A stretch of DNA of 64,000 bases from Dioscorea cayenensis subsp. rotundata. Lineage: Eukaryota; Streptophyta; Magnoliopsida; Dioscoreales; Dioscoreaceae. Position 1 is the first letter of the stretch. Every line of letters starts with the position of its first letter. Under the pieces are notes generated by a model that saw nothing but the letters and a program-made list of their open reading frames with translations, did no database searches and was not told the DNA's origin. The stretch is from NCBI RefSeq assembly GCF_009730915.1, contig NC_052479.1:3038001-3102000 (forward strand). Direction: 5' to 3'. The translations under genes and the position numbers were made by a program. This document shows, in pieces, positions 1-12,241 of this stretch.

Positions 1-32
1 TTATGGTTGATCATTGCCTACCTTGTGATGAT

Positions 33-1870
33 CCCATTGGTACAGGACAAATGGGAATGAAAACATAAAAAATATCCAGTAAAGGGATGGGACAATTTTG
101 TCATGTCTTATTTGACAAAAGCGAAGTAATTTTATCTCTCTATCATCCGTGGGATAAATTTGTTGCTAGTGAGAACAATGTTTTACCTATTATGCCCTTT
201 TTTTTTTAAACTAATGGCATTGTATCTAAAATAATGTTATGATTTAAAATTTTAAACTATCCCATTGGTACGGGATAGATGGGAATGAAAACAAAAAAAT
301 ATTCACTAACATAGTGTTTGGATACAAAAGCAGAAGGGAAAATAAAGGAAAGGAAAGAAAGGGGAGGGAAAGAAAGGGAAAATAATAAAGGAAGGGAAGG
401 GTTGAACCCTTGTTTGGATAGTTAAATTTTATGAATGGAAAGACAAGGATGGTTGTTTGAAAACTTGTTTGGTTACGGAAGGGAAAGGAAAAGAAAGGAT
501 ATATAATAATATGATTTATCAATTATACCCTTAGTATTAAATAAAAATTACTTATTTCTATTTAAACACATGTATTTTCAATATCTCAAACAAAAAGTAG
601 GTATTTTGTTTTAAATATTGAACTTATTACTCTAAAATTGCCAGTATTGTATGATTCCTTTTCGTATCGATTGTTATCATTGAGATTCATGAATAGTTTA
701 GATTAATATTTAGAGATAGATCTTATTTCTATATTTACCTCCTCAATACAAAAAAATTCAAATAATTGAAGTTTTTCTATTTGGAATTGTGTTAGGTTTA
801 ATTTCTATTTCTTTAGTAGGATTATTTGTAACTGCATATGTATAATATAGATGATGTGATCAGTTGGGCTTTTAATTGAGTAATATTTCTTTGTTTGATT
901 GACCTAGAAAAAATACAAACAAGTAAAGAAACATATAAACAAACAATAAAGAAATACATAATATTGAGAATTTGCGATGGGGATGATGTAAACTCACTAA
1001 ATCTACGATTTGTATATTTTCTATAAGAAATTATGTGCATTAACAACCAAACAAAAACCCTAACATATGAGAACGACGGGATGTTGGCCATAAACAATTA
1101 AAAAACACATAATAACAAAAACAATATAATAATGAAAGCCTAAAAAGGAGAAGTCTAGTGATAAAGTAATGTTCAAGGCCATACAGATGTGTGATCTACA
1201 TCGATAAGTAAAGAGAGAAATTTAAAAAACATAAGATCAAATTAATGCAAGATATGTGGCATTAACAATAGGGATTGAATCAAGAGTTGAAAATAAGGTG
1301 CATGAATTTTATTTTTAGACAAGATGATTGGTGACGGGTGAATCCTTGATTACAATAAAATTAGATTGAAAAAAGTGAAAGAAGAACTTTATATAAAGTG
1401 TTATGTAATTAATTAAAAAAATCGAGGGTAGTAAGATCTTTTTAAAAATTATAAAATTTTTAGGAGGTTCTCCCTTCTTTGGTACCCTAAATTGGGTGGT
1501 TAGAAAAAGTGAGATTTTGGAGGGTTTTGGAAGGTCAAAGTTAACCCTTCCTTTCCCTTCATTCAATTAAAAAAAATCATCCAAACAAGGGAAGGGCTAA
1601 AATTGACCCTTCGAAACCCTCTCTTTCCGTTACATTCCTTTCTTAATCCTCAATCCAAACATAGCATAAAGGGATGGGACGATTTTGTCATGTCTTATTA
1701 GACAAAATCTAGGCCTTTGACAAAAGCGAAGACATTTTTATCCCCCTATCATCCGTGGGATAAATTAGTTGCTATTAAGAACAATGTTTTACCTATCATG
1801 CCCTTCATTTTTTAAACTAATGGCATTGTATCTAAAATAATGTTATGATTTAAAATCTTAAACTAGTCTA
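33..1870. repeat. 228-bp tandem duplication, second copy interrupted by a MITE
   Basis: A unit beginning cccattggtac occupies 33-260 and begins again at 261. The second copy resumes after the 310-1666 insertion with the same continuation (agggatgggac, then ttttgtcatgtctta, and a shared end near 1865). The two copies match closely along their length, with a few substitutions and one small indel near 1705. No coding potential was recognised. It may be part of a larger unclassified element, because a related stretch (tctagtcatgtctatcctcc) occurs near 2550. Confidence 0.75.
310..1666. mobile_element. PIF/Harbinger (Tourist-like) non-autonomous element
   Basis: A 1357-bp insertion flanked by TAA (307-309 and 1667-1669). 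Its ends are inverted repeats: catagtgtttggat on the left, and tgctatgtttggat as the reverse complement of the right end. The subterminal similarity is purine-rich (gaagggaa, aggaaagg, repeated gtttggata). The neighbouring tandem copy at 33-260 keeps the uninterrupted site with a single TAA at 79-81. TWA target duplications and GTTTGG-containing termini are typical of PIF/Harbinger MITEs. No transposase ORF of convincing length is present. Confidence 0.75.
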
Positions 1871-3584
1871 TCAATAATGCTTTTTGGTTATACAAAATAA
1901 TATATATATATATATATATATATATTTTGAACGGTATCTATGAATTTATTTCTATTAGACTTCCATTATCCTTATTTAAATGTTATGATTCAAATCTTGA
2001 GTAGATGAGATTATTAATAAAAATAGGCAATTCAAATATTAAATTAATATAATTTTTCATGAATATGAAATTTGGGAATTGGGAAATCACTTTTACATCA
2101 ATCTAAAGGTTAAAATTTGAAATAGGAGTAAACTTTTGTCTTATCTGTTTTATTAATTAGATATTTGCAATTTAGCAAATGCAAATATCCAGATGCCTGT
2201 AAACATTATGTGGTAATACCCTTAAAGCATCATTATATATCCAATATGATTTTTATGGGGAGATATAAGCAAATGTGTTTTTTCAAGTGTCTATAAACAA
2301 TATACACTTTTGCGAGGTATTTATGTAATGATTTCCTTAATTATTTATTAAATTATTATATGATATTATTTGAATAAATATTTGTTTTAACTTTGGACAA
2401 CAATAGGGGTAGTTTTGATCTTTGTTTTTTATTTTTTATTTTATTTTATTTTTACCACTGTCATAGTATAAGCTAAGTGTTTTGGTTGTGTTGTACCAAA
2501 CAGCGAAGAGGCAAAAAAAAGGAAAATTGTTCTATTTTGTCTGGAGTTGTCTAGTCATGTCTATCCTCCTTGTTCTGTGTTGGTTACTAAACACTATCTT
2601 AGTTGGAGTTAATCCAATCTAGCTCAACCAAACACAAGGCCCTTATATGTAATAAAACCAATCTCAAACATGTTCATCTAACAGGACAATTAAATGTCTG
2701 ATCAATCATTGAGAAGAAACATCTTGGGATACTTTACTGTTCCAAGCCATTTGATCTAACTTTTGCTTATGGTTTTGATGCATACAATGAATGGATAGTT
2801 AATCTGAATGCTGTATGCAAATGAACATGTCCTTGAAAGCATTGCTAGTTGCAGTGTTATGTGCTATATAGTTTTGGATTAAATCTGCGGCATTTACACT
2901 TGAGCCATATGCTCCTCCATATCTCAACTACAATTCTTTAATTAAAGAAACTATGAGACATGGTCAAGGAAGTATTCTTAAGTTTGTTCTGTGGTTGGTG
3001 GTCCTGTTGAACATGCTTTGCTGTTAAACTCTAGTGCTTCTGTTGCTTGATTGTTCAGATTCATCTAAGTGAGCAGCTTATAGATGGTCATCTCTTGCTT
3101 CAATGCAACGCTGCTAAGTTTAAGTTCTCTTTTGCAGTTTTGCTTATATCTTATGTGAATACTTTATCCCCAGTTTTGCTTGCATATCCTTCATGTTATT
3201 TTGCATCCTACATATATATATATTTATATATATAAGCCATCCAGTGTAACTTTTGTACATGATATGTTTTTAGAAAACTTGTTTGGCTAATCACTTATTC
3301 AAGTTCATCTTTTAAGTTTCTACATGAGAAACTTGTCAAGCCCAATCAATTTATGCTTGTTTATATTATCCTAAATCCTAGGCATGCTTGCAGTGCATGA
3401 CATTAGGTCCTAGCAGTTCTTTTTGTAACATTTATGTGCTGATCGCCCTCATTTTACGCAATCACTTCAACTCATTTATTCCATGTTATATTTGATGGAG
3501 TTTTTATTTTTTTAAGCAAAACTTGTGATATTACTCTCCCGTCACTTTTCTGAATTATAGCTGACATGTGGGTAACTGGTACAG
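1871..3584. other. AT-rich stretch without recognised gene
   Basis: Contains a (TA)n run at about 1900-1925, poly-T tracts and no ORF with recognisable similarity. The acidic N-terminal exon expected for eIF3j was searched for as GAT/GAA-rich codons after an ATG and is not visible. The part immediately left of 3585 is an intron of that gene, ending in a normal acceptor (actggtacag). How far the intron extends leftwards cannot be decided. Confidence 0.5.
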
Positions 3585-4412
3585 GCACCTAAACCAGCAC
3601 CTTCAGTAGAGAAGACTGTACTTAAACCTGATAGCAAAGCTATTGGGAAGAAAGCAGAGGAGTCTCAACAGAAGGTTACTGAGGCTAGTCAAGTAGCTGC
3701 TGAAGTTCTCATAGATCCTGTTGCAGAGAAACTCCGGCAACAAAGGTGATTCTTGTGTTGTATGGATCTGTCCCCGACTTTTCAAGCAGTCATGCAAATT
3801 GATCATATCCATTCACTGACTTGGCGTCCTCTTTTGGTAGACTTGTAGAAGAAGCTGACTTCAAATCTACTGCAGAACTGTTTGCCAAGAAAGGCGGTAA
3901 TAATTCTCTGGATAATTTCATTCCCAAGTTTGAGAGTGATTTCCTGGAGTATGCAGAACTCATTTCTCATAAGTTGCATCCTTATGAGGTAATCTTAACT
4001 TTGTTATGCGGAAAGCCCATCATGAAACAAAACCAGTGCGTGTACTAAAATGACTTTGTCCAATTGATTTCATCAGAAAAGCTTCCATTACATAGGCCTT
4101 CTTAAATCTGTCATGAGGCTTTGTATGACCTCCTTGAAAGCAGCAGATGCCAAGGAAATAGCGTCCTCCATCACAGCGATAGCAAATGAAAAACTCAAGG
4201 CTGAAAAAGAAGCTAATGCAGGCAAGAAGAAGCACGGTAAATATCCAGACTTTCACTCAATCAAAAAAGAGATTCTCTCGACTTTTCATCACTATGCTTA
4301 TGCCTATTTTGTTTCAGGAGCAAAGAAGAAACAACTTCATGTTGGTAAACCTGATGATGATATGGTCGCTGATAGATACGATGATGTGGGAGAGGATTAC
4401 GACTTCATGTGA
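3585..4412 (+). CDS. EIF3J: Eukaryotic translation initiation factor 3 subunit J, 3' exons (partial)
   Basis: Four exons, 3585-3745, 3841-3988, 4077-4236 and 4318-4412, join in frame across GT-AG introns. They encode about 187 residues of eIF3j, the loosely bound eIF3 subunit that helps 40S recruitment and mRNA decoding-centre access in the cytoplasm. Recognisable blocks in order: an Ala/Pro/Lys-rich linker, DPVAEKLRQQRLVEEADF, FAKKGG, LDNFIPKFESDFLEYAELI, FHYIGLLKSVMRLCMTSLK, a Lys-rich stretch and the terminal DDYDFM-like motif (here EDYDFM then TGA). Plant eIF3j is about 220-230 residues, so the acidic N-terminal exon is missing and is either left of position 1 or lost. The gene ends about 360 bp from the convergent receptor kinase. 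Identification is by family recognition from sequence. Confidence 0.9.
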
Positions 4413-4771
4413 GATGTGGAACATTGCTATTTTGTTTGGCTTCATTGGACTTTGAAGATGCCCGGCGTTAGTTCTATACATGAGTGTTAGCTTATATTAT
4501 AGTTGCCATGTCTGGACCTCCATTGCAAAATCTGATCTCATAGTGAACAAGAGCACGCTAAGAATTTGAAATATCCGGGAGGCCATTCTTCAAATTTTCT
4601 GCACAAACTGTTTTATGCTGTAACTTTCATATTTTTAAAATACCCAAATCCTACTGATTTCATGTTTTGAATCTGTTTTTATAGAAATCATGAGTGGTTT
4701 GTGCTATGATTTCTCAAACAAAACGGATATACATCAAATCAAATTGAGAAAAAAAAACTTCCTGTTTGCTA
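4413..4771. other. Convergent 3' untranslated spacer (eIF3j / receptor kinase)
   Basis: This AT-rich spacer lies between the eIF3j stop codon on + and the kinase stop codon on -. It must hold both 3' UTRs and both polyadenylation regions in about 360 bp. There is no further coding signal. Confidence 0.6.
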
Positions 4772-7700
4772 CTACTTGGGTTCAATCTTTGTTGATAATG
4801 CATATGCACCACTGTAGTCAAAACCACTGCTGCTTGCTTCCTTTGTTGGCAGTTGTTGATCATTGTACAGGTGACCATGTAGAGCAGTACCAACTCCTGC
4901 TTCTCTATAAAAATCTGTTGCCGATGAAGGTTCTGATTCTGGTTCAATTTGAAAGCCATCAGACTGCAACATGAGTTCGATTTCCTTGACGACTTGGTTC
5001 ATTTTTGGGCGGCGTGCTCCTGTTTCTTCCACGCAGAGCATGGCCAGTTGAACAAAGCTTTTGAATGCGATGAGGGTTTCTGAATTCCGAATGACAGTGT
5101 CAACCATGTCCTCCAGGCCACAGTATGGATCTTCGCCCATCATGTTCAAGGCTAGCCTCACTTCACGCACAATGTACTTGCCTTTGTGGAGCGGTGGCTT
5201 ACCGGTTATCAATTCAAGCATCACCACTCCGTAGCTGTAGACATCGCTCTTCTCCGTCAGCAGTTGAGTCATGTAATACTCCGGGTCCAAATACCCCTGT
5301 TGGAGGTAGGATGTGAGATACAAAATTATATATTCATATCAATACTTGGTAAATCAATGTTCTTACCAATGTTCCTTTGACTTGGGTGGAAACATGCCCT
5401 TTTTCTGCATCAGATACTAGTTTGGAGAGTCCGAAGTCTGCAACCTTTGCATTTAGGAGCTTGTCGAGAAGGATATTTGCAGACTTGATATCCCTATGAA
5501 TTATTGGAGGATCAGCGAGTTCATGAAGGTACGCAAGTCCTCTTGCTGATCCTAGAGCAATCTTCAACCTCTTCATCCAGTCAAGTTGTTGCTTACCATT
5601 CTCTGCAGTTGATAGTATCAGCAAATATTATACTTTTGAAAACTTAAGCCACTAGAAAGCGAGAGACCTAGACATATATATTATTCTGACATTTGTTCAC
5701 CATGTGAGACTATTAAGATTAGTAAATTTACCTGCGGACAAATTCTCTCTTAGTGTTCCATTTGAAATGAACTCATAGACTAGCATTTGCTCCCCTTGCT
5801 CAAAACAGAAGCCAACAAGTCCAACAAGGTTCTTGTGGTGAACTCTTGAAAGCAATTCAATTTCAGTCTTGAACTCCGCAGCGCCTTGCAGGGATCCTGC
5901 TTGCGCTCTCTTGATGGCAACTACCTGCCCGTTTGTCAGCTGTCCTTTATAAACCTGTATTGAAATTCATGTTACATATCAAATTTAAGCTAGGAAGAGA
6001 AACCACAATATATATATATATATACATATATATGTATATTACTCGCCTTCCCGTAACCTCCTGCTCCGATTTCGTTCATTTCTGCAAAGTTATTTGTGAT
6101 CTTTGTCAGCTCATCAAATGTGAACCATCTGGCTCCTTTCAGTTGTGGTACTCCATCGACGCCTTTAGTACTTGCCCAAGCAGCTGAGTTGTTGCAAAAT
6201 AAGCCAAATTTAGGAAAAAAAATCAGAAATATTTAAATTGTAACTGATTATATACATGATGTGTTGCTTTTAATACCAAAAGGTTTGCTAATTTCGGTGG
6301 CTCTCTCTGCTCTTCTTTTCTGTCTGAATGCATATATTCCCATTCCAATTAGCGTAAGCAGAACAATAGCACAACCTGCTGCTATTCCAGCTGCTGCACC
6401 TTTGCTTAACGAGCTTCCTCCTGATTGATTATCTGAAAACATTTCTTCTGAATTTAATTTGGATTTTTTGATTGTTTAAGTGAAGTAATTAAAATAGTTT
6501 GACTGATACCTAGGCAAGGATAAGGATTGGCAGTGAATAAGTATGGTCCAAAGATCTTTGGAGGCTTGAATTCATTCTGTTGGCCGAGTTGAGAAGAAAT
6601 TCTGGATACTTCTGATTGATTGAAACTGGTTCCAGTTGGTGGGAACAACTTCACTTGAACTTGCATATATGAGTTTTCATCAAAAAATGGGTTTTCAAGG
6701 TATACTGAGCCAGGAGAGAGCGAAAGATTTTGCCATAGTTGGTTCTCTAGATCTTGAAACACTGTGCTATTTGTTACATCTGAGAAGTATGGTGCTCTGA
6801 AGGTCAGCATTCCAGTCAATGGACAAGCGCAATTGCAACTTAGAGGTCTGACACTGAGACCAGAAGAACATGAACTAGAGCCACAACTTGCTAGACTCGT
6901 AGAGTATGGTGTCAGCGCTTGTGGGTGATCACTGCAGTATATTGTATTCTTTAGCACTGACACTGTTTCACAAACTTCATTTCCGTGAAGCCTACGTTGT
7001 AGACAAAAATGAAGAAAATGAGGATGAATTCGAACAGAACAAGGATGAGATTTTGTGTGTTGTGAGATTCACATTATGATGCCATGGAAATTGGGAGGTG
7101 GAGTGAATAAGCTGATGTTATTGTTTTCGAAGTTCACTGTTTGTAAGTGAGAACTGATGTTGCTGCCCATGCCAAGTGTGCCGGTGAATTCGTTGTTGTC
7201 TAGTATCCTGCCAAAGATCTTCAATATTCAGAGACATTGTAGAAACGATCACTATCAATGACTCTGTGCCATATGTTGACAAGATACTTACACTTGTTGT
7301 ATTTGTGGGAGGCTGAATAATTTTTGCGGCACTGGTCCGCTGAGTCTTCCATATGATACAACTCTGTTCCAACAAGAATGTTTCTGATTAGTAGAATTAA
7401 AAAGTGCATTGATCTCAGATAAGTTATACAGGCAGAAACTCACAGAGAAGTAAGAGTATCCAATGTCGAGAACCATAGCGGAGTTTCTGAACGATTAAAT
7501 GTGTTGTTGCTCAAATCTCTGTTTGTCATTTCAGTGCAATGTTGCTTATTCTTAAGAATTTCAAGGAAACAACAGTAACTGTTTATTGTTGAAAAGGATT
7601 TTTACTATCTCTTACACGTAATTGAGACTGCTCATTCCAGTCAGATTTGGCATCAGTCCGGTTAACTTATTGTTTGCTAAGTTCCTGAAATGCAGAATGA

Positions 7701-9204
7701 ATTCATACAGCGAACAAAGTGAAACCGATTGTAATTACTTGTGATAACTTTGCTATTTATAACTTACAGTTCATGAAGGTTTGTAAGATTGGCAATGGAG
7801 GAAGGAACTGGGCCCGAAAAGCCATTCCTATCAAGCCGACTGTTCTAGAAATGCACAGAATTAATGCAGAGAATTTGATGAGTAACTCTATTTAATTGCA
7901 AGACACTTACAGAGCTTCAAGCGAATTCACAAGACCTATACTCGCTGGAATCTCACCGGTAAAATTATTCCCATCGAAAAGTCTGCTCACAATGTGTCGA
8001 AAGATTCAGCCCAAAGTTAACCATGAAGAAGGTAACAATGAGTAAATAGCAACTTACATGTGTATCAGTTGCATCTGAGAACTGAAAAGTTTTTCTGGAA
8101 TGGTTCCTGATAGATTGTTTTGGTTGAAATGACTGTAAAGAAGAAATATTAGGATAAAGACAAGTTTGACTGTTTACAAGAGTGGCTTTGAGAGTGAATG
8201 AGAATACTCACAAATGCTGTGTATGAACAAGTAGGTCCAATCCCGGAGATGTGCCTGACGAGATTGGGAGTTGCCCACTTAACTGATTATAGGAAAGGTC
8301 CAGCCAATAGACATTGGAGAGATTACCCAAGGATGCAGGAATTGTTCCGCTGAACTGGTTCGAGTTCAAAGCCCTTGTAGATTTCATTGCAGTCAATTTA
8401 AGTTTCAGCAGAAATACAGAGTTAATTCAAGCGTATTCGCATAATTCTTACAAGAACGAGAGTTTCGATAAACTGCCTAATACCCCCGGAATGCTGCCAG
8501 TGAAGCTGCAATTTTGGAGACTCCTGCAATGTTCAAGACGTATACCGGATGAGCTATTATTGTCTGGTAAAACACCCTCAACTTTTTCAATAGATAAACT
8601 TACAGACTCGTAAGCTGTTTCAGATTGCCGATGTTTTCCGTAAGAGGGCCGCCTAGACCTCCATTAAGAGACAAGTCCCTGCAAGTTTGAACTTAATCTT
8701 TTCGATTCGCTTCATTTCTGAAGGACAGAAAAATACTGATCCATAATTCAAAAACTCACAAAGTTTGCAACTGGGATAGTTGTCCTATGTCTCCACTCAG
8801 TGTTCCTTGGATATTCTGGTTTGATAGAATACTGAGAAAGGAAGAACATCAAATAACAAAATTTTTCACATGATTAACAACTCTGGTATAGGAAAGAAGA
8901 AGCTCTCACAGTGTAACAACTCTGGAACCAGTGCAGGTGATTCCTTGCCAAGCTGTGCCACAAGGATCATCTGTTTGTCCCCATGCTGATGGTGTGTTCT
9001 GCCACTGTTCCATCAAAGATCTCAGTGCAGCAACTGCAATTGTTACATTGATTTAGTCCAGTTTTTTACAGCAAAAGAAAACAAGCAAAGAATTACTGAA
9101 ACTGATTGAAAATACTGACCATCTTGAGGATCTGTGTTTCCGAAACAGACATGAAAACCGGACAAACAAACAAGAAACAAGAGAATTCCGGTGAATTTCG
9201 CCAT
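4772..9204 (-). CDS. LRR receptor-like protein kinase, HPCA1/At5g49760 type (LRR-VIII-1)
   Basis: Nineteen exons (descending): 9204-9120, 9033-8910, 8831-8760, 8678-8604, 8523-8452, 8373-8212, 8132-8058, 7982-7911, 7839-7768, 7684-7616, 7518-7444, 7363-7292, 7207-7073, 6991-6510, 6432-6277, 6183-6047, 5954-5732, 5602-5367, 5296-4772. Total 2919 nt, 972 residues, close to HPCA1 length. Order: signal peptide ([16 protein letters not shown]), LRR N-cap with [13 protein letters not shown], LRRs mostly one per 69-75-nt exon, a Cys-rich juxtamembrane exon, one membrane span (about [19 protein letters not shown]), then an RD kinase: GAGGYGKVYKG loop, VAIK lysine, [27 protein letters not shown]. Start chosen because it gives a signal peptide; an upstream ATG frame near 9341 does not. 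One intron (6046-5955) has a GC donor. HPCA1 senses apoplastic H2O2; that this protein does the same is inference. Confidence 0.92.
5955..6046 (-). other. GC-AG intron in the receptor kinase
   Basis: The exon ends ...GGTTACGGGAAG and the intron starts gcgagtaata. The next exon starts after ttcaatacag with GTTTATAAAGG, giving the kinase glycine loop GGYGKVYKG without a break. Using the nearby gt two codons on would create a stop at once, so GC is the only donor that keeps the frame. Confidence 0.85.
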
Positions 9205-9670
9205 TCGAGCAAACTCGAGAAAGTTAGCAGTTTGTCAAGAAGACTGCATGCTGAGCAGAAACATAAGATGACTGCAATCTGAGACCTTTTCTTCAGAAAA
9301 CACAGACTTTTTGTGCTTGAATTGTCTTTGAATTGATCCAAGATTGTTGGTTATGCTAATAATTTAATTCCATTGATCCTTTCTTTAAAGTCTTTGGAGC
9401 ACTAAAACATTGAAAGTCAAAGACCTTGTTGTGCTTTCAGATAAATGGCTGGAAGTATGACAATTCAACAGCCACTCAGATTTTTTTTCTTTTAGTTTGC
9501 AAATTATTTGGTCACATAATAAGAAAGAGATTTTTTTTTTTTTTTCAAATTTATGTCATTGTGTTTTTAATACGCTTCTATGGCAAGTGCTAGTTTTTTA
9601 TTTAAATATTTATATCATTGTGTTTTTAATTAATAAGCTTTGGTGCAATTAAATAAGAAGAAGAGTAAAA
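9205..9670 (-). promoter_or_regulatory. Receptor kinase 5' flank, also present as a copy at 18.0-18.35 kb
   Basis: This is the sequence immediately upstream of the kinase start. It includes a T-rich stretch near 9480-9545 and cttctatggcaagtgctagt near 9580. The same order of blocks reappears at about 18000-18350, so the promoter-proximal region was duplicated with the first exons. No specific operator or TATA box could be assigned with confidence. Confidence 0.45.
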
Positions 9671-10961
9671 TAAGACAATTATATATATATATATATATAT
9701 TTTGATGAAAGTGACACACGTTATATATATTAGAGGTGTGCACATGGGCTGAGAATTAATCATCTAATCCATGCATCCTCAATCGGGGACGAGAAGATTG
9801 AACAGTACTACTAGGCTATGAGTCTTTTGGTAAAACAATAATATATTGTAATAATTCAGCATTTATCCAATATTTAGACTAATTTTTATATAGATTTATA
9901 TTTATAGGCACTGAATATTTTTAATGATAATAAAAAAATTTATTTTTATCAATTTGTTGAATTTTCTTCCACTTTTGTACTGTATATGTCTGTATCTTTC
10001 TTTTGTCTTAATTTATATTATTTTTCTTCTTCTTATAAAAAACATTTGTAATAGGTAACGTGTAAGCAATTATCATAATATTTAGTAATATATAAATGAT
10101 TTTTTTTTAGGAGAATAATAATAGTAATACAACTAAACATCCAATAGGAGGGATTATCATATATTTACAGCCATATTTGCTTAATCAAACTATCATCAAA
10201 GAAAAAAAAAACATTACCTCTTTAATAAATTTCTTTTATTCCAATTCTTCTCTTTCCTCCGGCCGTGTCTGTTTTTTTTTTTAAAGTTCTTTCATTGTGA
10301 CAGGGTCATATACAACTTGTAAACCTCCGCATTACTTGACCCAATCTTTTAATTCAAAATGGCAAGCCAACATGTGAACAAATTTACTCTTTTTATTATG
10401 TTTAATAGAACTAGTTGCTTGCTAATCTTTATCTAGTTTTTTTTATTGATTTAATGTGATTTTAATTATTATGCTTATCAACTATCCCAACTAGTAGTCT
10501 ATTTAATACTTGATGTATTTGTCCATGATCTAATTGATTGTTTTACTAATGAAAAATGGTTTGTTAGGTTAGGTATGAGGGTATATAGATTTGGTAAAAC
10601 ATTGTGTGAGATGGACAAATGGAGAGGTTAAATTTCAAATATGTAATAATTTAAGGAGCAAATTGTAAACTATCAAATGTCAACGAATTCTTTAATCCTT
10701 TGCTTAGATTTAGTACAAATGTGTGGTTTCATACTATGATGTATACTTTTGTGCAATTTGGTAAATATAATATTATTTTGCCATCGTTTAATTAACCAAA
10801 TATTTGTTTGAATATATATATATAGGGAGGGACGGAGGGTGGGTATGCACACATCATATATGAAGATAATTGTGTGATAGTCAATATATTATATATATTA
10901 TGTAAAGTGAACAAATAATACCACAAACTTATATTAAGATTTCAAAATTGATTTGACAACA
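9671..10961. other. AT-rich intergenic DNA with a truncated SINE-like piece
   Basis: Contains a (TA)n run at about 9680-9702. A segment near 9730-9830 (ggtgtgcacatgggctgag) resembles the 3' part of the SINE at 13446-13685 and looks truncated. From 9840 to 10961 there are only AT-rich tracts. No gene was seen. Confidence 0.5.
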
Positions 10962-11815
10962 TTTGTCAATAAATAAAACAAATAATTGAAATGATTATAT
11001 TTTTATTTATTTATTTATTTGAAAAAGGTGATAATCTACTTTCATTTAAAAGAAAACTAATACTACAAGCCACCACAAAGAGTGGACAGAGAAAAACAGA
11101 CATATCAACAAAGACCTCGGCCCACTAGAAGTAGCTCAGCAACCAAACAAAATAGACCAAACAAGACCACCACAAAAACCCGAGGAAGAAATGGTGCCCT
11201 CCACCCAACGCTCCAACTGACAGCCTAGCCCATGTTCAGCACCTGCACCTTCTCAGCTGTGGAAGCACCAAATGTCTTCAAAGAGCGAGGCCCCAAGAGC
11301 ACTTGGGTTAATTTCTTAGTTGATGGGTCCTAATCAACATCACCCGAAAGGCAACCATATTTGCTAATGGGCCTAAGACCCGGTCCACAAAAACCTCACC
11401 AAGTTGCCTAATCAAAGAACATTCGAGCTCAAAGATTGGAGCCAATGGCCATCCCAAAAGATAACCAAACCTCAAAAACAATCAGATCCTCTTGACATCT
11501 TATCAAGGAACCAATCTCAAAACATCTTATCAATGGGCCCAGCCCAGAACGCCCACCAATCTCAATTGAGTCCACCAAGCTTAAATGGTCCACAATCACC
11601 AAGGTGACCAATGGTGGAGTTGAGTCATGTGCCGCAACTTTCGAAGTCAATAGTTGCTCATAAAATCCACCACATATCAAGGTGGGATTTGCCACAAGTC
11701 TACAAGCAGATTCCATGCCTCCCATTTTGACAGCAACCTCAATCAACGCATAGTCGACAACGTTGCCTTTGCCTTAGGAATTGCATGCCTCTCGATTCGT
11801 TCCAACCGACTTCAA

Positions 11816-12241
11816 CTAATTGGAGGATAACTGTATGTGTTTATTAGGCTGGCAAGGAGGCAACGGACCATCGGTCCGAAGCGATGCCTGTTTTTGAACG
11901 TTTGAGTCTCTCCGCCGGTCATCGGAATCCCCGGGAGCAGCGCTCTCTGGCCGAGATTCAAGGTTCTCCTTCAGCACGACCTCGGGAGCGAAGCTCATCT
12001 GGTAGGCCGTCACATTCTCCTTTGAACTACTCGAGACTCCGAGAGCAGAGCTCGCTGGACGGGTTCGTTGAGGATGGGTACGAGATCGCCGCACACCGGA
12101 ATCTTGTCTCTCATCAAGTCCAAGAACTGGTTGCACTTTCTCCTCCTTGTCTACCGTACAAAATTGAGGTTCAAATGTTGTTTTCCCATTGGCATCTCGG
12201 TTAACCTCACGAGTGGATTTGGTATAGGTCGAAACCTTCAC
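11816..12241 (-). pseudogene. Frameshifted continuation of the unknown ORF
   Basis: Immediately after the 258-residue ORF stops at 12238, an overlapping -1/+2 frame stays open for about 140 residues (from GTG at 12241 to a stop at 11816). It has the same kind of composition and the same GAGC-N3-GCTC motifs (SFAPEVVLKENL, ESAAPGDSDDRR). A single frameshift would join the two into a protein of about 400 residues. No domain is recognised. From 11800 to 10985 the sequence looks like 3' UTR. Confidence 0.35.

Noticed and set aside
244..522. Phe/Pro/Leu-rich ORF on the minus strand
   Set aside because: It lies in the purine-rich end of the Harbinger-like element, so its composition comes from polypurine tracts and it shows no domain.
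9093..9341. An upstream ATG (9341) for the receptor kinase
   Set aside because: That frame does not give a signal peptide and runs past the exon 1 donor; the ATG at 9204 gives [13 protein letters not shown] and an in-frame join to exon 2.
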